In this document: positions 53,272 through 62,269 of the stretch, piece by piece | Numbering within the stretch: position 1 is the stretch's first letter | How the letters are laid out: the number at the start of each line of letters is the position of its first letter | Source of the DNA: Candidatus Dechloromonas phosphoritropha | GTDB lineage: Bacteria > Pseudomonadota > Gammaproteobacteria > Burkholderiales > Rhodocyclaceae | Assembly (NCBI GenBank): GCA_016722705.1 | Contig: JADKGN010000004.1 | Location: 1,488,001-1,552,000, forward strand | Length of the DNA stretch: 64,000 bases | Direction of reading: 5' to 3' | Position numbers and translations under genes: made by a program | The notes under the pieces: model-generated | What the model was told of the DNA's origin: nothing | Database searches by the model: none | The model's input: only the letters and a program-made list of their open reading frames with translations

Positions 53272-54903
53272 CTAACGATTTAATTTTGCGCCAATTGCAA
53301 TCTGATTGGAAGCGCTTCGAGATTGGGATCTCTGGCGCAGGGCTTCGTCCAGGATCTTGTCCTGACCGTAGATGTCGGGGAAGAAATGAATCCTCCCGTC
53401 CATGACGACGGCGGTGGTGTAGGCAATGACCACCGGGAAAGGTTCCCGCAGGCGCTGTGTCGCCGACCTGCCCCTGGTCATTGCCTGAACGATGCGCTCC
53501 TCGGTCCATTCCGGCTCGTCGGCAAGGACGAATTTCGCCAGCGCCACCGGCTCCTCGACGCGGATGCAGCCGTGGCTGAAGTCGCGGCGGTCGCGCTTGA
53601 AGAGTTGCGGGGTCGGCGTGTGATGGAGGTAGATGTTGTCGCTGTTGGGAAAGACGAACTTGATGTCGCCCAGCGCATTTTTGGCCCCCGGTTTCTGGCG
53701 GATACGCATTTCGCCGCGCTGGACGGCGTCGAGATTTACCTCGGAGAAGTTGCCGACGGCCTGGCCGTCGCGAGTGACGAATTCGAGGCCCTGCTGATCG
53801 AAATAGGACGGGTCGCGACGCAGCTTGGGCAGGGTTTCACCCTTGGCGATCGACGGTGGTATGTTCCAGTAGGGACTGAATTCGATGTACTGCATTTCGG
53901 CCGCGAAGATCGGCGTGCGGGTCTTGCTGGCATTGCCGACGATGACGTTCATCGCCACCTTCATCTCGAAATTGCCGTTGCTGATCTCGTAGGCGCGCAG
54001 CCTGAATTCCGGGACATTGACTATGATGGCGCGTCCGGCCTGGGGCAGACGTGTCCAGCGCAGTCGCTCGAGCGCCAGTTCGATCTGCCGGACCCGGGCT
54101 GCGGGCGTTATATTGAGTTGCTCCAGGGTTCCCTTGCCGACAACGCCATCCGGCGTCAGCCCGTGGCGCTCCTGAAACGACTTGACCCCATCAACCAGCC
54201 TGCCCTCGTACCGTGCCGGCGGCACGCCATTGGCCGGCAGGTCGCCGAGTGCCTTCAGCCGCTGGCTCAGGACCTGGATGCCGGGATAGGTCTGCCCCGG
54301 CTGGAGTTTGCCGCCGTTCGGCGCCGGCAATACCTTGTGCCAGGCCGCGTTGCCTGCCAACTGGCGGTAGCGGGCAAGTGCCTCCCTGAGTTCATGATAT
54401 TGAGCGAGCGGGGGTTGCGCATCGCGCGCCGCTTCCGGCAGACGGTTGTCGGCAATTGCCGAAATCAGCAGGGTATCGGGATCGAATCCCGGCCCGTATA
54501 CACCGCTGTAGTTTTTCTCGAGTTGTGGCGGGTCGACGCGACCTCCGTGAAGATCGGCGAGATAGCGCCGCGTTGCGTCAGTCAGCGCCCGATCGAGTTC
54601 AATGATTCCGTCGTTCGAGGGAACGGCGCCGCTGGATGCATTTTCGACGGCAATTCGCAGGAGCTCGCCACCGTAGTCGTTCGCATCCAGGCCATCCGTG
54701 GCGGCGCTGGCGAGAAGGTCGACGGCCTTGTGCGCGGCGGGGGTCGGCCGTCCGTCGCTGAACCAGAGCAGCGAATTGGCTGCGCCAGCAGGCGTGGCGC
54801 CGACCATTGCCAGGACAATGGTCAGGCAGATTGCCGAGAGATGCGACCTGCCGAAACATCCGGAGGGGGTCGTCGAGGCTGGCGGTGACGAATTACAGGG
54901 CAT
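53272..54903 (-). CDS. ldtD: L,D-transpeptidase, LdtD/YcbB type
   Basis: 543 residues from the ATG at 54903; a GTG at 54930 is an alternative. A signal region (HLSAICLTIVLAMVGATPAGAA) is followed by a scaffold domain, a peptidoglycan-binding-like domain (GVKSFQERHGLTPDGVVGKGTLEQLN), and the YkuD catalytic domain with RDFSHGCIRVEEPVALAKF, containing the nucleophilic cysteine. Enzymes of this class form 3-3 cross-links in peptidoglycan. Its pairing with the murein peptidase suggests coordinated remodelling. It diverges from hoxV. Confidence 0.9.
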   Translation of the reverse strand: MPCNSSPPASTTPSGCFGRSHLSAICLTIVLAMVGATPAGAANSLLWFSDGRPTPAAHKAVDLLASAATDGLDANDYGGELLRIAVENASSGAVPSNDGIIELDRALTDATRRYLADLHGGRVDPPQLEKNYSGVYGPGFDPDTLLISAIADNRLPEAARDAQPPLAQYHELREALARYRQLAGNAAWHKVLPAPNGGKLQPGQTYPGIQVLSQRLKALGDLPANGVPPARYEGRLVDGVKSFQERHGLTPDGVVGKGTLEQLNITPAARVRQIELALERLRWTRLPQAGRAIIVNVPEFRLRAYEISNGNFEMKVAMNVIVGNASKTRTPIFAAEMQYIEFSPYWNIPPSIAKGETLPKLRRDPSYFDQQGLEFVTRDGQAVGNFSEVNLDAVQRGEMRIRQKPGAKNALGDIKFVFPNSDNIYLHHTPTPQLFKRDRRDFSHGCIRVEEPVALAKFVLADEPEWTEERIVQAMTRGRSATQRLREPFPVVIAYTTAVVMDGRIHFFPDIYGQDKILDEALRQRSQSRSASNQIAIGAKLNR

Positions 54904-55102
54904 GTGGTTTCGGGGGTTATGAATTGGCACGCATTATGTACCATTGGCAAATGGTCCGGACGGTGTTCCAGTGTCGGAGCTGCAAGTATGATAGGTGTCT
55001 CGTGTTGGCTGATCTTCGATCCATGGTGCCCCAGAACTCGTCCGCGCCTGCTTCACCAATTATTGTGAGGAGGGCTGTCTTGACGCGGCCGGGAGCCGGC
55101 GC

Positions 55103-56002
55103 GTGACGACGGCCGGCTTGCTGACAGTCCGCGCCGACTTCGGTGAAGGCCGTCTGACGCATGTCGATGTCGATCTCCGGCGCCCGCCGGTGACGCAGTT
55201 GTTTATCGGTCAGTCGCCGGAAGCGGTGGTCGGGACTGTGCCCTGCCTGTACACGATCTGTGCCCAGGCCCAGCGGGCGGTGGCGCTGGCGGCGCTGGCG
55301 GCCGCGGCAGGTGAGGCACCGCAGCCGGCAGATGCCGCCGGATTGTGGATCGAGATGTTGCACGAAAACCTCTGGCGCCTGTTCCTCGACTGGCCGCCAG
55401 CGCTTGGCTTACCCCCGGAGCAGGCGGCATTCGTCACCTGGCGTGCGACGCGGCAAGGGGCAAGCTGTGCGGAAGCGACCGGCCGGTTGCTGACCGATGT
55501 TCTCCACGGCCTCGCTGAAAAATGCCTCGCCAGGCTGGTCGACCGCAACAGCGATGTGCCCTGCGCGCCCGCGGCGCTGACGACTGACGAATGGCTTGCC
55601 GGCTGGCGGGAGAGCGCCGATTTCCAGCCGGCGATGAACTCGCCGCCATCGATTCGCGCGGCGTATCGCGGGCGTATCGCCGAAGTCGAACGCGCCACCA
55701 GGGCGCTGGCCGGCGGCGCTCCCTATCCGCTCGCGGCGGCGGGTAGCAATGGGTGGGGCGTGGCGCGGACGGTCACGGCGCGTGGCATACTCACCCATGC
55801 CGTGCGCCTGGAGGCAGGCACGGTGACACGATATCGGGTCGCGGCGCCGACCGACGCTTTCTTTGCCGATGCCGGCGCGCTATCCAGGCTGCTCGATGGC
55901 CGCTGCTTCGCCTCGTCGATTCAGGCCAGGCAGGTCATCAACCTGGCTGTGCTGGCCCTTGACCCTTGCGTACCTTATGTGCTGGAGGTGAACGATGCAT
56001 GA
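55103..56002 (+). CDS. hoxV: HoxV/HupK-like NiFe-hydrogenase maturation protein
   Basis: 299 residues from a GTG. It is related to the NiFe-hydrogenase large subunit but without its metal site. The C-terminus reads LALDPCVPYVLEV, matching the large-subunit DPCxxC motif with the second cysteine lost, and no N-terminal CxxC is visible. HoxV/HupK act as scaffolds in building the Fe(CN)2CO unit for the hydrogenase. The gene overlaps hypA by 8 bases and heads hypA-hypB-hypF. No hydrogenase structural gene is in the window. Confidence 0.82.
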   Translation: MTTAGLLTVRADFGEGRLTHVDVDLRRPPVTQLFIGQSPEAVVGTVPCLYTICAQAQRAVALAALAAAAGEAPQPADAAGLWIEMLHENLWRLFLDWPPALGLPPEQAAFVTWRATRQGASCAEATGRLLTDVLHGLAEKCLARLVDRNSDVPCAPAALTTDEWLAGWRESADFQPAMNSPPSIRAAYRGRIAEVERATRALAGGAPYPLAAAGSNGWGVARTVTARGILTHAVRLEAGTVTRYRVAAPTDAFFADAGALSRLLDGRCFASSIQARQVINLAVLALDPCVPYVLEVNDA

Positions 56003-56336
56003 AATGTCGCTCGCCGAGGGCGTGCTGCAACTGGTTGAGGAAACGGCGATGCGCGAAAACGCACAACGGGTTAAGCTGGTCGTTCTGGAAATCGGGCGAC
56101 TTTCGTCAGTGGAGCCGGAGGCCCTGAGGTTCTGTTTCGAGGCCGTGGTTAATGGCAGTATCGCCCACGGGGCGGTGCTGGAGATCGTTGATGTGCCCGG
56201 TGCAGGATGGTGCATGCCTTGCGGCAAGTCGGTGGCCATGGACGAGGTTTTCGGTGCCTGTCCGAGGTGTGGCAGCTACCAGTTGCAGCCGACCGGGGGA
56301 ACCGAAATGCGGGTCAGGGAAATCGAAATCGAGTAG
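55995..56336 (+). CDS. hypA: Hydrogenase nickel incorporation protein HypA
   Basis: 113 residues, standard length. The nickel-binding N-terminus MHEMSLAEG is intact, and the zinc site has CMPCGKS and CPRCGSY. It delivers nickel to the hydrogenase large subunit with HypB. It overlaps hoxV and is followed by hypB after 19 bases. Confidence 0.97.
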   Translation: MHEMSLAEGVLQLVEETAMRENAQRVKLVVLEIGRLSSVEPEALRFCFEAVVNGSIAHGAVLEIVDVPGAGWCMPCGKSVAMDEVFGACPRCGSYQLQPTGGTEMRVREIEIE

Positions 56337-56355
56337 GTGAACAGGAGGTGACGCG

Positions 56356-57426
56356 ATGTGTACGGTTTGCGGTTGCGGAGCAGGTGAAACGAAGGTCGAG
56401 GGTGAAGCGCGCGAGGATTCGCATGAACACACCCATGTCCATGAGGACGGCACAGTGCATGGCCACGCGCATGAGCATGGTCTGGAGCACGCGCACGAGC
56501 ACGGAGAGGAGACGCTCGATGTTCATTCGCACACCCATCGCCATGCCGATGGTAGCGAGCACAGCCATGCGCATACTCACGATGGCGAACACGTCCATGA
56601 GCACCGACACGAACCCCATCATCACGAACATGGCATCGCTGGTGATCTGGATTACGGCAGCGGCCCGGCCCGCGCCCATGCGCCGGGCCTGAGCCAGTCG
56701 CGCATGGTCCAGATCGAGCAGGACATTCTTGCCAAAAACAATGCCTATGCCGCGGCCAATCGCCGGTGGTTCGACGAACGGGGGATCCTGGCGCTGAATC
56801 TGGTGTCGAGTCCGGGCTCGGGGAAGACCGCGCTGCTGGTCAGGACCATCGAATTGTTGAACGGAAAAGTGGCGATCAGCGTCGTCGAGGGCGACCAGCA
56901 GACTTCCAACGATGCCGAGCGCATTCGCGCCACCGGCGTTGCCGCGCTGCAGATCAACACTGGCAAGGGCTGTCATCTGGACGGCCACATGGTCGGCCAT
57001 GCGCTGGAGCGCCTGCAGCCAGCCGACGAATCGCTGTTCCTGATCGAGAATGTCGGCAATCTGGTTTGTCCGGCGGCCTTCGATCTCGGCGAGCAGCACA
57101 AGGTCGCCATCCTGTCGGTGACCGAAGGCGAGGACAAGCCGCTCAAGTATCCCGACATGTTCCGTGCCGCCAACGTCATGCTGCTCAACAAGTGCGACCT
57201 GCTGCCCTACCTCGATTTCGATGCCGATCTGGCGGAAGCTAACGCGCGCCGAGTCAATCCGAAGCTGACGATCTTCCGTGTCTCGGCGACCAGCGGCGAT
57301 GGGCTTCCAGCCTGGGTGTCGTGGATCGAAGCCGAGCTGCAAGCCCAGCGCGCCAGGCGCTCGGAGACGGTCGACGGGCTGCGGCGCCGTGTCGCCGAAC
57401 TGGAACGTCAGTTGGCCACGAAATAA
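56356..57426 (+). CDS. hypB: Hydrogenase nickel incorporation GTPase HypB
   Basis: 356 residues. The N-terminus has the nickel-binding CTVCGCG motif and then a histidine-rich stretch with about 27 histidines between residues 23 and 92, which can store nickel. The GTPase domain has SSPGSGKTALL (about residue 151), ENVGNLVCPAAFDLGE and NKCDLLPYLDFD. It hydrolyses GTP to pass nickel via HypA. hypF follows after 6 bases. Confidence 0.97.
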   Translation: MCTVCGCGAGETKVEGEAREDSHEHTHVHEDGTVHGHAHEHGLEHAHEHGEETLDVHSHTHRHADGSEHSHAHTHDGEHVHEHRHEPHHHEHGIAGDLDYGSGPARAHAPGLSQSRMVQIEQDILAKNNAYAAANRRWFDERGILALNLVSSPGSGKTALLVRTIELLNGKVAISVVEGDQQTSNDAERIRATGVAALQINTGKGCHLDGHMVGHALERLQPADESLFLIENVGNLVCPAAFDLGEQHKVAILSVTEGEDKPLKYPDMFRAANVMLLNKCDLLPYLDFDADLAEANARRVNPKLTIFRVSATSGDGLPAWVSWIEAELQAQRARRSETVDGLRRRVAELERQLATK

Positions 57427-57432
57427 ATTCCA

Positions 57433-59742
57433 ATGGCTGGCCGGCAGATTCGCGTGCGCGGCCTCGTCCAGGGCGTCGGCTTTCGTCCTTATGTCTGGCG
57501 GCTGGCCAACGAACTCGGCCTCACCGGTTGGGTGAGAAACGACGGGGCCGGGGTGACGATTGCGGTCGACGGTCAAAAAGTGCCGGAATTCATGAGCCGC
57601 CTGCCTGAGGAGGCGCCACGCCTGGCGCGTATCGACCACATCGAAGCGATTGCTGCCGAGGTGTCCGGCGCGGAGTTTGCGATCATTGACAGCATGGCGG
57701 GTGACGTCTCGACTGCCATCGGTCCCGACGCGGCGATCTGTCTCGACTGCATCGCCGAACTCTGCGAACCCGGTAATCGTCGCTGGCGCTACGCCTTTAC
57801 CACCTGCACGCACTGCGGACCGCGCTATACCGTGAGCCGGCGCATTCCCTACGACCGCGCTCAGACCAGCCTCGCCGTTTTTCCCCTCTGTCCCGCTTGC
57901 CGGGCGGAATACACGGCGCCAGCCGATCGCCGCTTCCACGCCGAAACGACTTGCTGCCCCGACTGCGGTCCACAACTTCGGCTGCTTGAGTCCAGCGGTA
58001 CGCCAGCGCCCGGTGATCCGATCGGCGAAACGCTGCGCCTGCTGGGCACGGGCAAAATCGTCGCCATCAAGGGCCTGGGTGGCTTTCACCTCGCCTGTGA
58101 TGCGCGCAATGCTGCCGCAGTCGCCGAGTTGCGCCAACGCAAGCAGCGCGAGGAAAAGCCCTTCGCCGTGATGGGGCTGAACGCCGCATCGCTTGCCAGG
58201 TACGCCGTGATTGGCGCGGGTGAACTGGCTTTGCTGCAGAGCACCGCCGCGCCCATCGTGCTCTGTCCCAAGGCCGGGGCCGAACTTCCCGGTATCGCGC
58301 CCGGTCTGGCCTGGCTCGGGGTCATGCTGCCGGCGACGCCGCTGCACCTGCTGCTCTGGCACGAGGTGGCCGGCCGTCCGGCGGGCACCGACTGGCCCGC
58401 CGCGACCAGCGATCTGCTGCTGGTCATGACCAGCGCCAATCCGCACGGCGAGCCACTGGTCATCGGCAACGACGAGGCGCAACGAAGACTGGCCGGTATC
58501 GCCGATGCCTTTCTGGTTCACGACCGGGAAATCGTCGTCCGCTGTGACGATTCCGTGCTGCGTGCCGGTCCCGCCTTCATTCGCCGTGCTCGCGGCCATG
58601 TGCCGGTGCCGATACCACTCGCCGACGACGGCCCGACCGTGCTGGCGCTGGGGGGCTACCTGAAAAGCACGGTTTGCGTGTTGAAGGGCCGCGAGGCTTT
58701 CCTCTCGCAGCACATCGGTGGTCTCGACAACGCGGCGGCCATCGGATTTCTCGAGGAAACCGTCGCCCATCTGCTGGCTATCCTCGATGTACGGCCCGAC
58801 CTGATCGCGCATGATCTGCATCCGGATTTCGCGTCAACCCATCTGGCGCTGCGGCTGGCGGCCGAGCGCGGCATTCCCACACTGGCCGTGGCGCACCATT
58901 ACGCACATGTTGCCGCGATCTGCGCCGAACATGGCGTCAACGAGCCTGTGGTCGGTCTGGCCATCGACGGTGTCGGCCTCGGGCCGGATGGCGACCTCTG
59001 GGGTGGCGAACTGTTGCGCGTCGACGGCGCCAGGTGCGACCGGCTCGGCCATCTGCGGCCACTCAGACTTCCCGGCGGCGATCGCGCTGCCCGCGAACCA
59101 TGGCGCATGGCGGTAGCCGCCCTGCATGGCGCGGGGCTGGACGGGCGCGTCCCTGGCTGGTTGAAAAAGCATTTCCTCGGGCGCGATGCCGGCCCGCTGC
59201 TGGCCATGCTCGCTCATGATCTGCGTTGTCCTCAGACCTCCAGCCTCGGTCGCTGGTTCGACGCGGCCGCGGGCTTGCTCGGGCTGCGCGCCGAATCGCG
59301 GTACGAGGGACAGGCGGCGATGGAGTTGGAGGGACTGGCTGCCGCGCACGGTCCCGAATCTGCGCCGCCTGGCGGGTACATGATCCAGGATAACGAACTC
59401 GACTTTTCGCCCCTGTTGCCGATTCTGCTCGAGTGTGGCGACCCCGGCCAAGGCGCCGCGCTGTTCCACGCCACCGTCGCCGCCGGCCTCGCCGAGTGGG
59501 CGATTATCGCACCCCAGGGGCACATCCTGCGGGGCGCGGTCGACCGGGAAAAAGGGCCGAAAATCGCGGTCGGCGGTGGCTGCGCCATGAATGCGGTGCT
59601 GATGTCCGCCCTGCGCCGGCATCTGGAAGCGCAGGGCGTAACCTTGCTCGAAGCGCGGCAGGCGCCGCCCAACGATGGCGGCCTGGCGCTCGGGCAAGGC
59701 TGGGTGGCGCGACGGATGGGTGAAGAGATCATCTCGCCGTAA
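57433..59742 (+). CDS. hypF: Carbamoyltransferase HypF
   Basis: 769 residues, full length. An acylphosphatase domain (RIRGLVQGVGFRPYV-type, residues 4-90) is followed by two zinc fingers (CLDC ... CTHC and CPAC ... CPDC), a YrdC-like domain, and the carbamoyltransferase domain with HDLHPDFAST and VAHHYAHVAA. It turns carbamoyl phosphate into the thiocarboxamide on HypE, the source of the cyanide ligands. hypC, hypD and hypE, expected next, are not in the following 4.2 kb. A decayed copy of its 3' end lies inverted at 61713-61820. Confidence 0.97.
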   Translation: MAGRQIRVRGLVQGVGFRPYVWRLANELGLTGWVRNDGAGVTIAVDGQKVPEFMSRLPEEAPRLARIDHIEAIAAEVSGAEFAIIDSMAGDVSTAIGPDAAICLDCIAELCEPGNRRWRYAFTTCTHCGPRYTVSRRIPYDRAQTSLAVFPLCPACRAEYTAPADRRFHAETTCCPDCGPQLRLLESSGTPAPGDPIGETLRLLGTGKIVAIKGLGGFHLACDARNAAAVAELRQRKQREEKPFAVMGLNAASLARYAVIGAGELALLQSTAAPIVLCPKAGAELPGIAPGLAWLGVMLPATPLHLLLWHEVAGRPAGTDWPAATSDLLLVMTSANPHGEPLVIGNDEAQRRLAGIADAFLVHDREIVVRCDDSVLRAGPAFIRRARGHVPVPIPLADDGPTVLALGGYLKSTVCVLKGREAFLSQHIGGLDNAAAIGFLEETVAHLLAILDVRPDLIAHDLHPDFASTHLALRLAAERGIPTLAVAHHYAHVAAICAEHGVNEPVVGLAIDGVGLGPDGDLWGGELLRVDGARCDRLGHLRPLRLPGGDRAAREPWRMAVAALHGAGLDGRVPGWLKKHFLGRDAGPLLAMLAHDLRCPQTSSLGRWFDAAAGLLGLRAESRYEGQAAMELEGLAAAHGPESAPPGGYMIQDNELDFSPLLPILLECGDPGQGAALFHATVAAGLAEWAIIAPQGHILRGAVDREKGPKIAVGGGCAMNAVLMSALRRHLEAQGVTLLEARQAPPNDGGLALGQGWVARRMGEEIISP

Positions 59743-59775
59743 TGGAAGGTCGCTAACCATTGGCAAGGGAAATAT

Positions 59776-59790
59776 GGAAACAATGTTTCC
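59776..59790. promoter_or_regulatory. Perfect 15-bp palindrome upstream of the radical SAM gene
   Basis: GGAAACA-A-TGTTTCC lies 151 bases before the radical SAM start in the 199-bp gap after hypF. Such a palindrome is typical of a dimeric repressor or activator operator. The gap also contains a weak A/T-rich stretch; no clear promoter was identified. Confidence 0.55.
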
Positions 59791-59941
59791 GCATAACGCT
59801 ACCTCTTCTCTTGTCGAATCCCTCCAAGTGACTGAATAAAGGCGATATTCATTTCTGGCCGGATTTATGCATTAGAGGTCTCAAAAGGACGACACAGGTA
59901 GTGCGAAAGCGGTAAGTCGTGAGAATTCGGAAGGAGCGATG

Positions 59942-61123
59942 ATGGCAAAGAAATACACGCTCTGTCTTACGCATCAGTGCAATCTCAGGTGCACCTATTG
60001 CTACATCGACAAACGCGCAGGCCGGATGTCCATCGAGGTTGCTGAGAAGATCATCGAGTCCATCTTCGCCTCTTCATCGAGCGATGAAGAAATCGACATC
60101 GGGTTCTTTGGTGGCGAACCCCTCCTCGAGTTCGATTTGCTGACGAAGATTGTTGGTTTGATTGAAACGCACCCGGGCTTCGAGCGGAACATAGTCACTC
60201 TTTCGCTAGTCACGAACGGCACGGTCTTCTCAGAGGATATCGCAGACTATCTTGGGGAGCACGGGATCGTCTTGTGCGTGAGTTGTGACGGACCGCCGCA
60301 TGTTCAGGACCGATTCCGGAAGTATCGCAACGGCAGGGTAAGCTCAGCCAAGGTACGGAAGACAATCGAGATCGCGCTGGAACGCCTGCCGCTGGTTTTA
60401 GTCAATTCGGTTTATCGTCCTGAAACGCTGGACGACCTACCCGCAGCGGTTGAGTTCCTGTCGGCGCTCGGGGTCCGGCAGATCTATCTCAATCCCGACG
60501 TGACCGCACCCTGGCGCCAGGAAGATGCAGCCAAGCTGCCCGGCATATACGGCAGAATTGGTAACGCATATGTCCGGGCCCATCTGGAGAACGATCCTCA
60601 TTTCATCAGCCTCATCGACAGCAAGATCGCCGTCATGCTGCGAGGGGGATATCAGCGCTCGGAGCGCTGTCAGATGGGGAGCAGAGAGATAGCTTTCTCG
60701 GCTGAAGGCTCGATCTATCCATGTGAGCGACTGATCGGCGACGGCAAGGGCGGGCGGCACTGCCTTGGAAACATCCAGGACGGACTCACCCCGCACAATG
60801 AAGGCCGTTTCTGTACCGATCCGGCTGCCGGGGCGCATACGCCATGTAAAGAATGCGGCATAAAGGAATGCTGCATGAACTGGTGCGGCTGCTCCAACTT
60901 CCTGTCGACCGGCCGCTACGATCAGATGAGCCCATTTCTGTGTGCTTCGGAGCGCGCTGCTGTAGAGACAGCCTTGCGCGTGTACGAGCGACTTGAGCCC
61001 CTTCGCCCCGGCATTTTCTCCGACCACTTGGCGGGCAAGCCCTCGGTGATGAGCCGAGTGAAGCACCGGGAATGGAAGCCCAATGAGCGAGTTTCGAGTT
61101 TCAACGCCAGCATCGGCTACTGA
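59942..61123 (+). CDS. Radical SAM/SPASM enzyme, putative peptide or protein maturase
   Basis: 393 residues. The radical SAM cluster motif CNLRCTYC sits at residues 13-20, with FFGGEPLLEF near residue 58. The C-terminal SPASM region has many cysteines (SERCQMGS, IYPCERL, CKECGIKECCMNWCGCSNF, PFLCASE) for two auxiliary Fe-S clusters. SPASM enzymes usually modify peptides or protein side chains. I chose the second of two adjacent ATGs (59942), 5 bases from AAGGAG. Its likely partner gene at 61175 follows after 51 bases. It was probably acquired; it lies between hypF and an inverted hypF fragment. Confidence 0.92.
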   Translation: MAKKYTLCLTHQCNLRCTYCYIDKRAGRMSIEVAEKIIESIFASSSSDEEIDIGFFGGEPLLEFDLLTKIVGLIETHPGFERNIVTLSLVTNGTVFSEDIADYLGEHGIVLCVSCDGPPHVQDRFRKYRNGRVSSAKVRKTIEIALERLPLVLVNSVYRPETLDDLPAAVEFLSALGVRQIYLNPDVTAPWRQEDAAKLPGIYGRIGNAYVRAHLENDPHFISLIDSKIAVMLRGGYQRSERCQMGSREIAFSAEGSIYPCERLIGDGKGGRHCLGNIQDGLTPHNEGRFCTDPAAGAHTPCKECGIKECCMNWCGCSNFLSTGRYDQMSPFLCASERAAVETALRVYERLEPLRPGIFSDHLAGKPSVMSRVKHREWKPNERVSSFNASIGY

Positions 61124-61174
61124 AATGCAACCGCAGCAGGTAGTCCTTAGTGAACCAAGAAAAGGAGGTATGCC

Positions 61175-61579
61175 ATGAACGCACTGTCACGCCAGGACCT
61201 ATTGAATAGGGTCATCTGGATCAGAGGAATTCCGCCGGTAGATTTCTGGATTCGCCGCGAGGGCATGATCGGCGAGTTCGTCGAGAAGAACAGGCTCAAG
61301 CCAATCGACACGTCACCATACGAAATCGACGAACTGGCCGGCGCTGCCGGGGCAAAAGCGGAAAAGGCTGCGCTGCCCGTCCGGCGACCGTCATTTCCAG
61401 GCGGAATGCGGGTGCCACATCTGCATTTCAAGGGCAGCGTTTTTGTTCTCAGTGAGCAACAGTGGCACACCTTTTCAGGCGGCGTCATCAAGGATCTGAA
61501 TGAAAAGCTCGCCAAGGCTTCGGTGCTCTCGTTTGACCAAGTGCGTGACATTGCCGAGGGAATCGACAAGTTCGCTTAA
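61175..61579 (+). CDS. Unknown 134-aa partner of the radical SAM enzyme
   Basis: 134 residues behind a strong AAGGAGG (6-base spacing). It has no cysteine, no signal peptide and no TM segment. The N-terminal part reads WIRGIPPVDFWIRREGMIGE, the centre RRPSFPGGMRVPHLHFKGSV, and the tail is helical and charged (NEKLAKASVLSFDQVRDIAE). The dense Pro/Trp/His/Phe patch in the centre could be a modification site, which would make it a substrate or leader-bearing partner of the radical SAM enzyme. I do not recognise a family. Function is inferred from adjacency only. Confidence 0.75.
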   Translation: MNALSRQDLLNRVIWIRGIPPVDFWIRREGMIGEFVEKNRLKPIDTSPYEIDELAGAAGAKAEKAALPVRRPSFPGGMRVPHLHFKGSVFVLSEQQWHTFSGGVIKDLNEKLAKASVLSFDQVRDIAEGIDKFA

Positions 61580-62269
61580 TAGTGCCTGCGTGGCCCCATC
61601 GGGCGGAGGCCCAGGTCTCTGCCTGATCGCGGATCGTGCGACGGCCGACCCTCGGTTAAGCGCGGCATGCTCCAGAGCAACCCCAATTGCATAGAAAAAC
61701 AGGAAACCAAGGAAGGTCGCCGTCGTTAAATAGCGCCTGTCGCGCCTCGAGCAAGGATACGCCCCACGCTTCCAGTTGCCGGCGCAAGGCGGACATTAGA
61801 TCGGCATTCATGGCACAACTGCGGAATCGCATCCTGCTGACCACCTAATCGCATCAATCTGACCGGCTGAAATCGACCCTCAGCCTTCTCATGACATTGG
61901 AAAGTCATTTGGCTACTTACTGAACACAAAGCCGCCTCTCAAGGATTTCAAGCGGGTGACTCTTGATCGGCCTCAGCGGTCAGTGGCGCTCAACGCCGAC
62001 TTTGTCCGCAGTGGAATGGTTACCTGCCGGTCGCCGGGAAATTGTACCGAGCGCCAGCTATCCGATTTCCGCTACTTCCGTATCCGACCCCCAAGCCGTC
62101 ATTGAAGAAAATGGGAAGCAGCCATTCGCCAACCGAACTGAAAAATGCAAAGCTGTCATTCACAATCAACAATCACTGAGCGTACAAAAGGTGCATGGAA
62201 AAAGTCCCGAGCGTTCCACAGGGCCGTTCCCTAGGGCCGTGCCATCCTCTACCACGCCCCCCTCAAGCC
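61580..62269. other. Decayed intergenic stretch behind the radical SAM cassette
   Basis: Apart from the inverted hypF fragment at 61713-61820, I see no gene here. The remaining sequence has no frame with a recognisable protein and looks like eroded mobile or coding DNA. It ends at the left boundary of the IS50-like element. Confidence 0.5.
61713..61820 (-). pseudogene. Inverted fragment of a hypF 3' end
   Basis: The minus strand encodes SCAMNADLMSALRRQLEAWG, continuing VSLLEARQALFNDGDL, closely matching the HypF segment GCAMNAVLMSALRRHLEAQG of the complete gene. Substitutions (Trp for Gln, Leu-Phe for Pro-Pro) and loss of all flanking homology show a diverged remnant, not a recent duplicate. 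It implies a second hypF-bearing locus or a rearrangement that also touched the radical SAM cassette. Confidence 0.82.

Noticed and set aside
54925..54940. TGGCACGCATTATGTA upstream of hoxV as a sigma-54 promoter
   Set aside because: The -24 half is good, but the -12 half (ATGTA instead of TTGCW) lacks the essential GC, so I do not call it.
54807..55106. Open frame ending in the hoxV start region
   Set aside because: No recognisable protein, no Shine-Dalgarno, and it runs through the opposite-strand ldtD start region.
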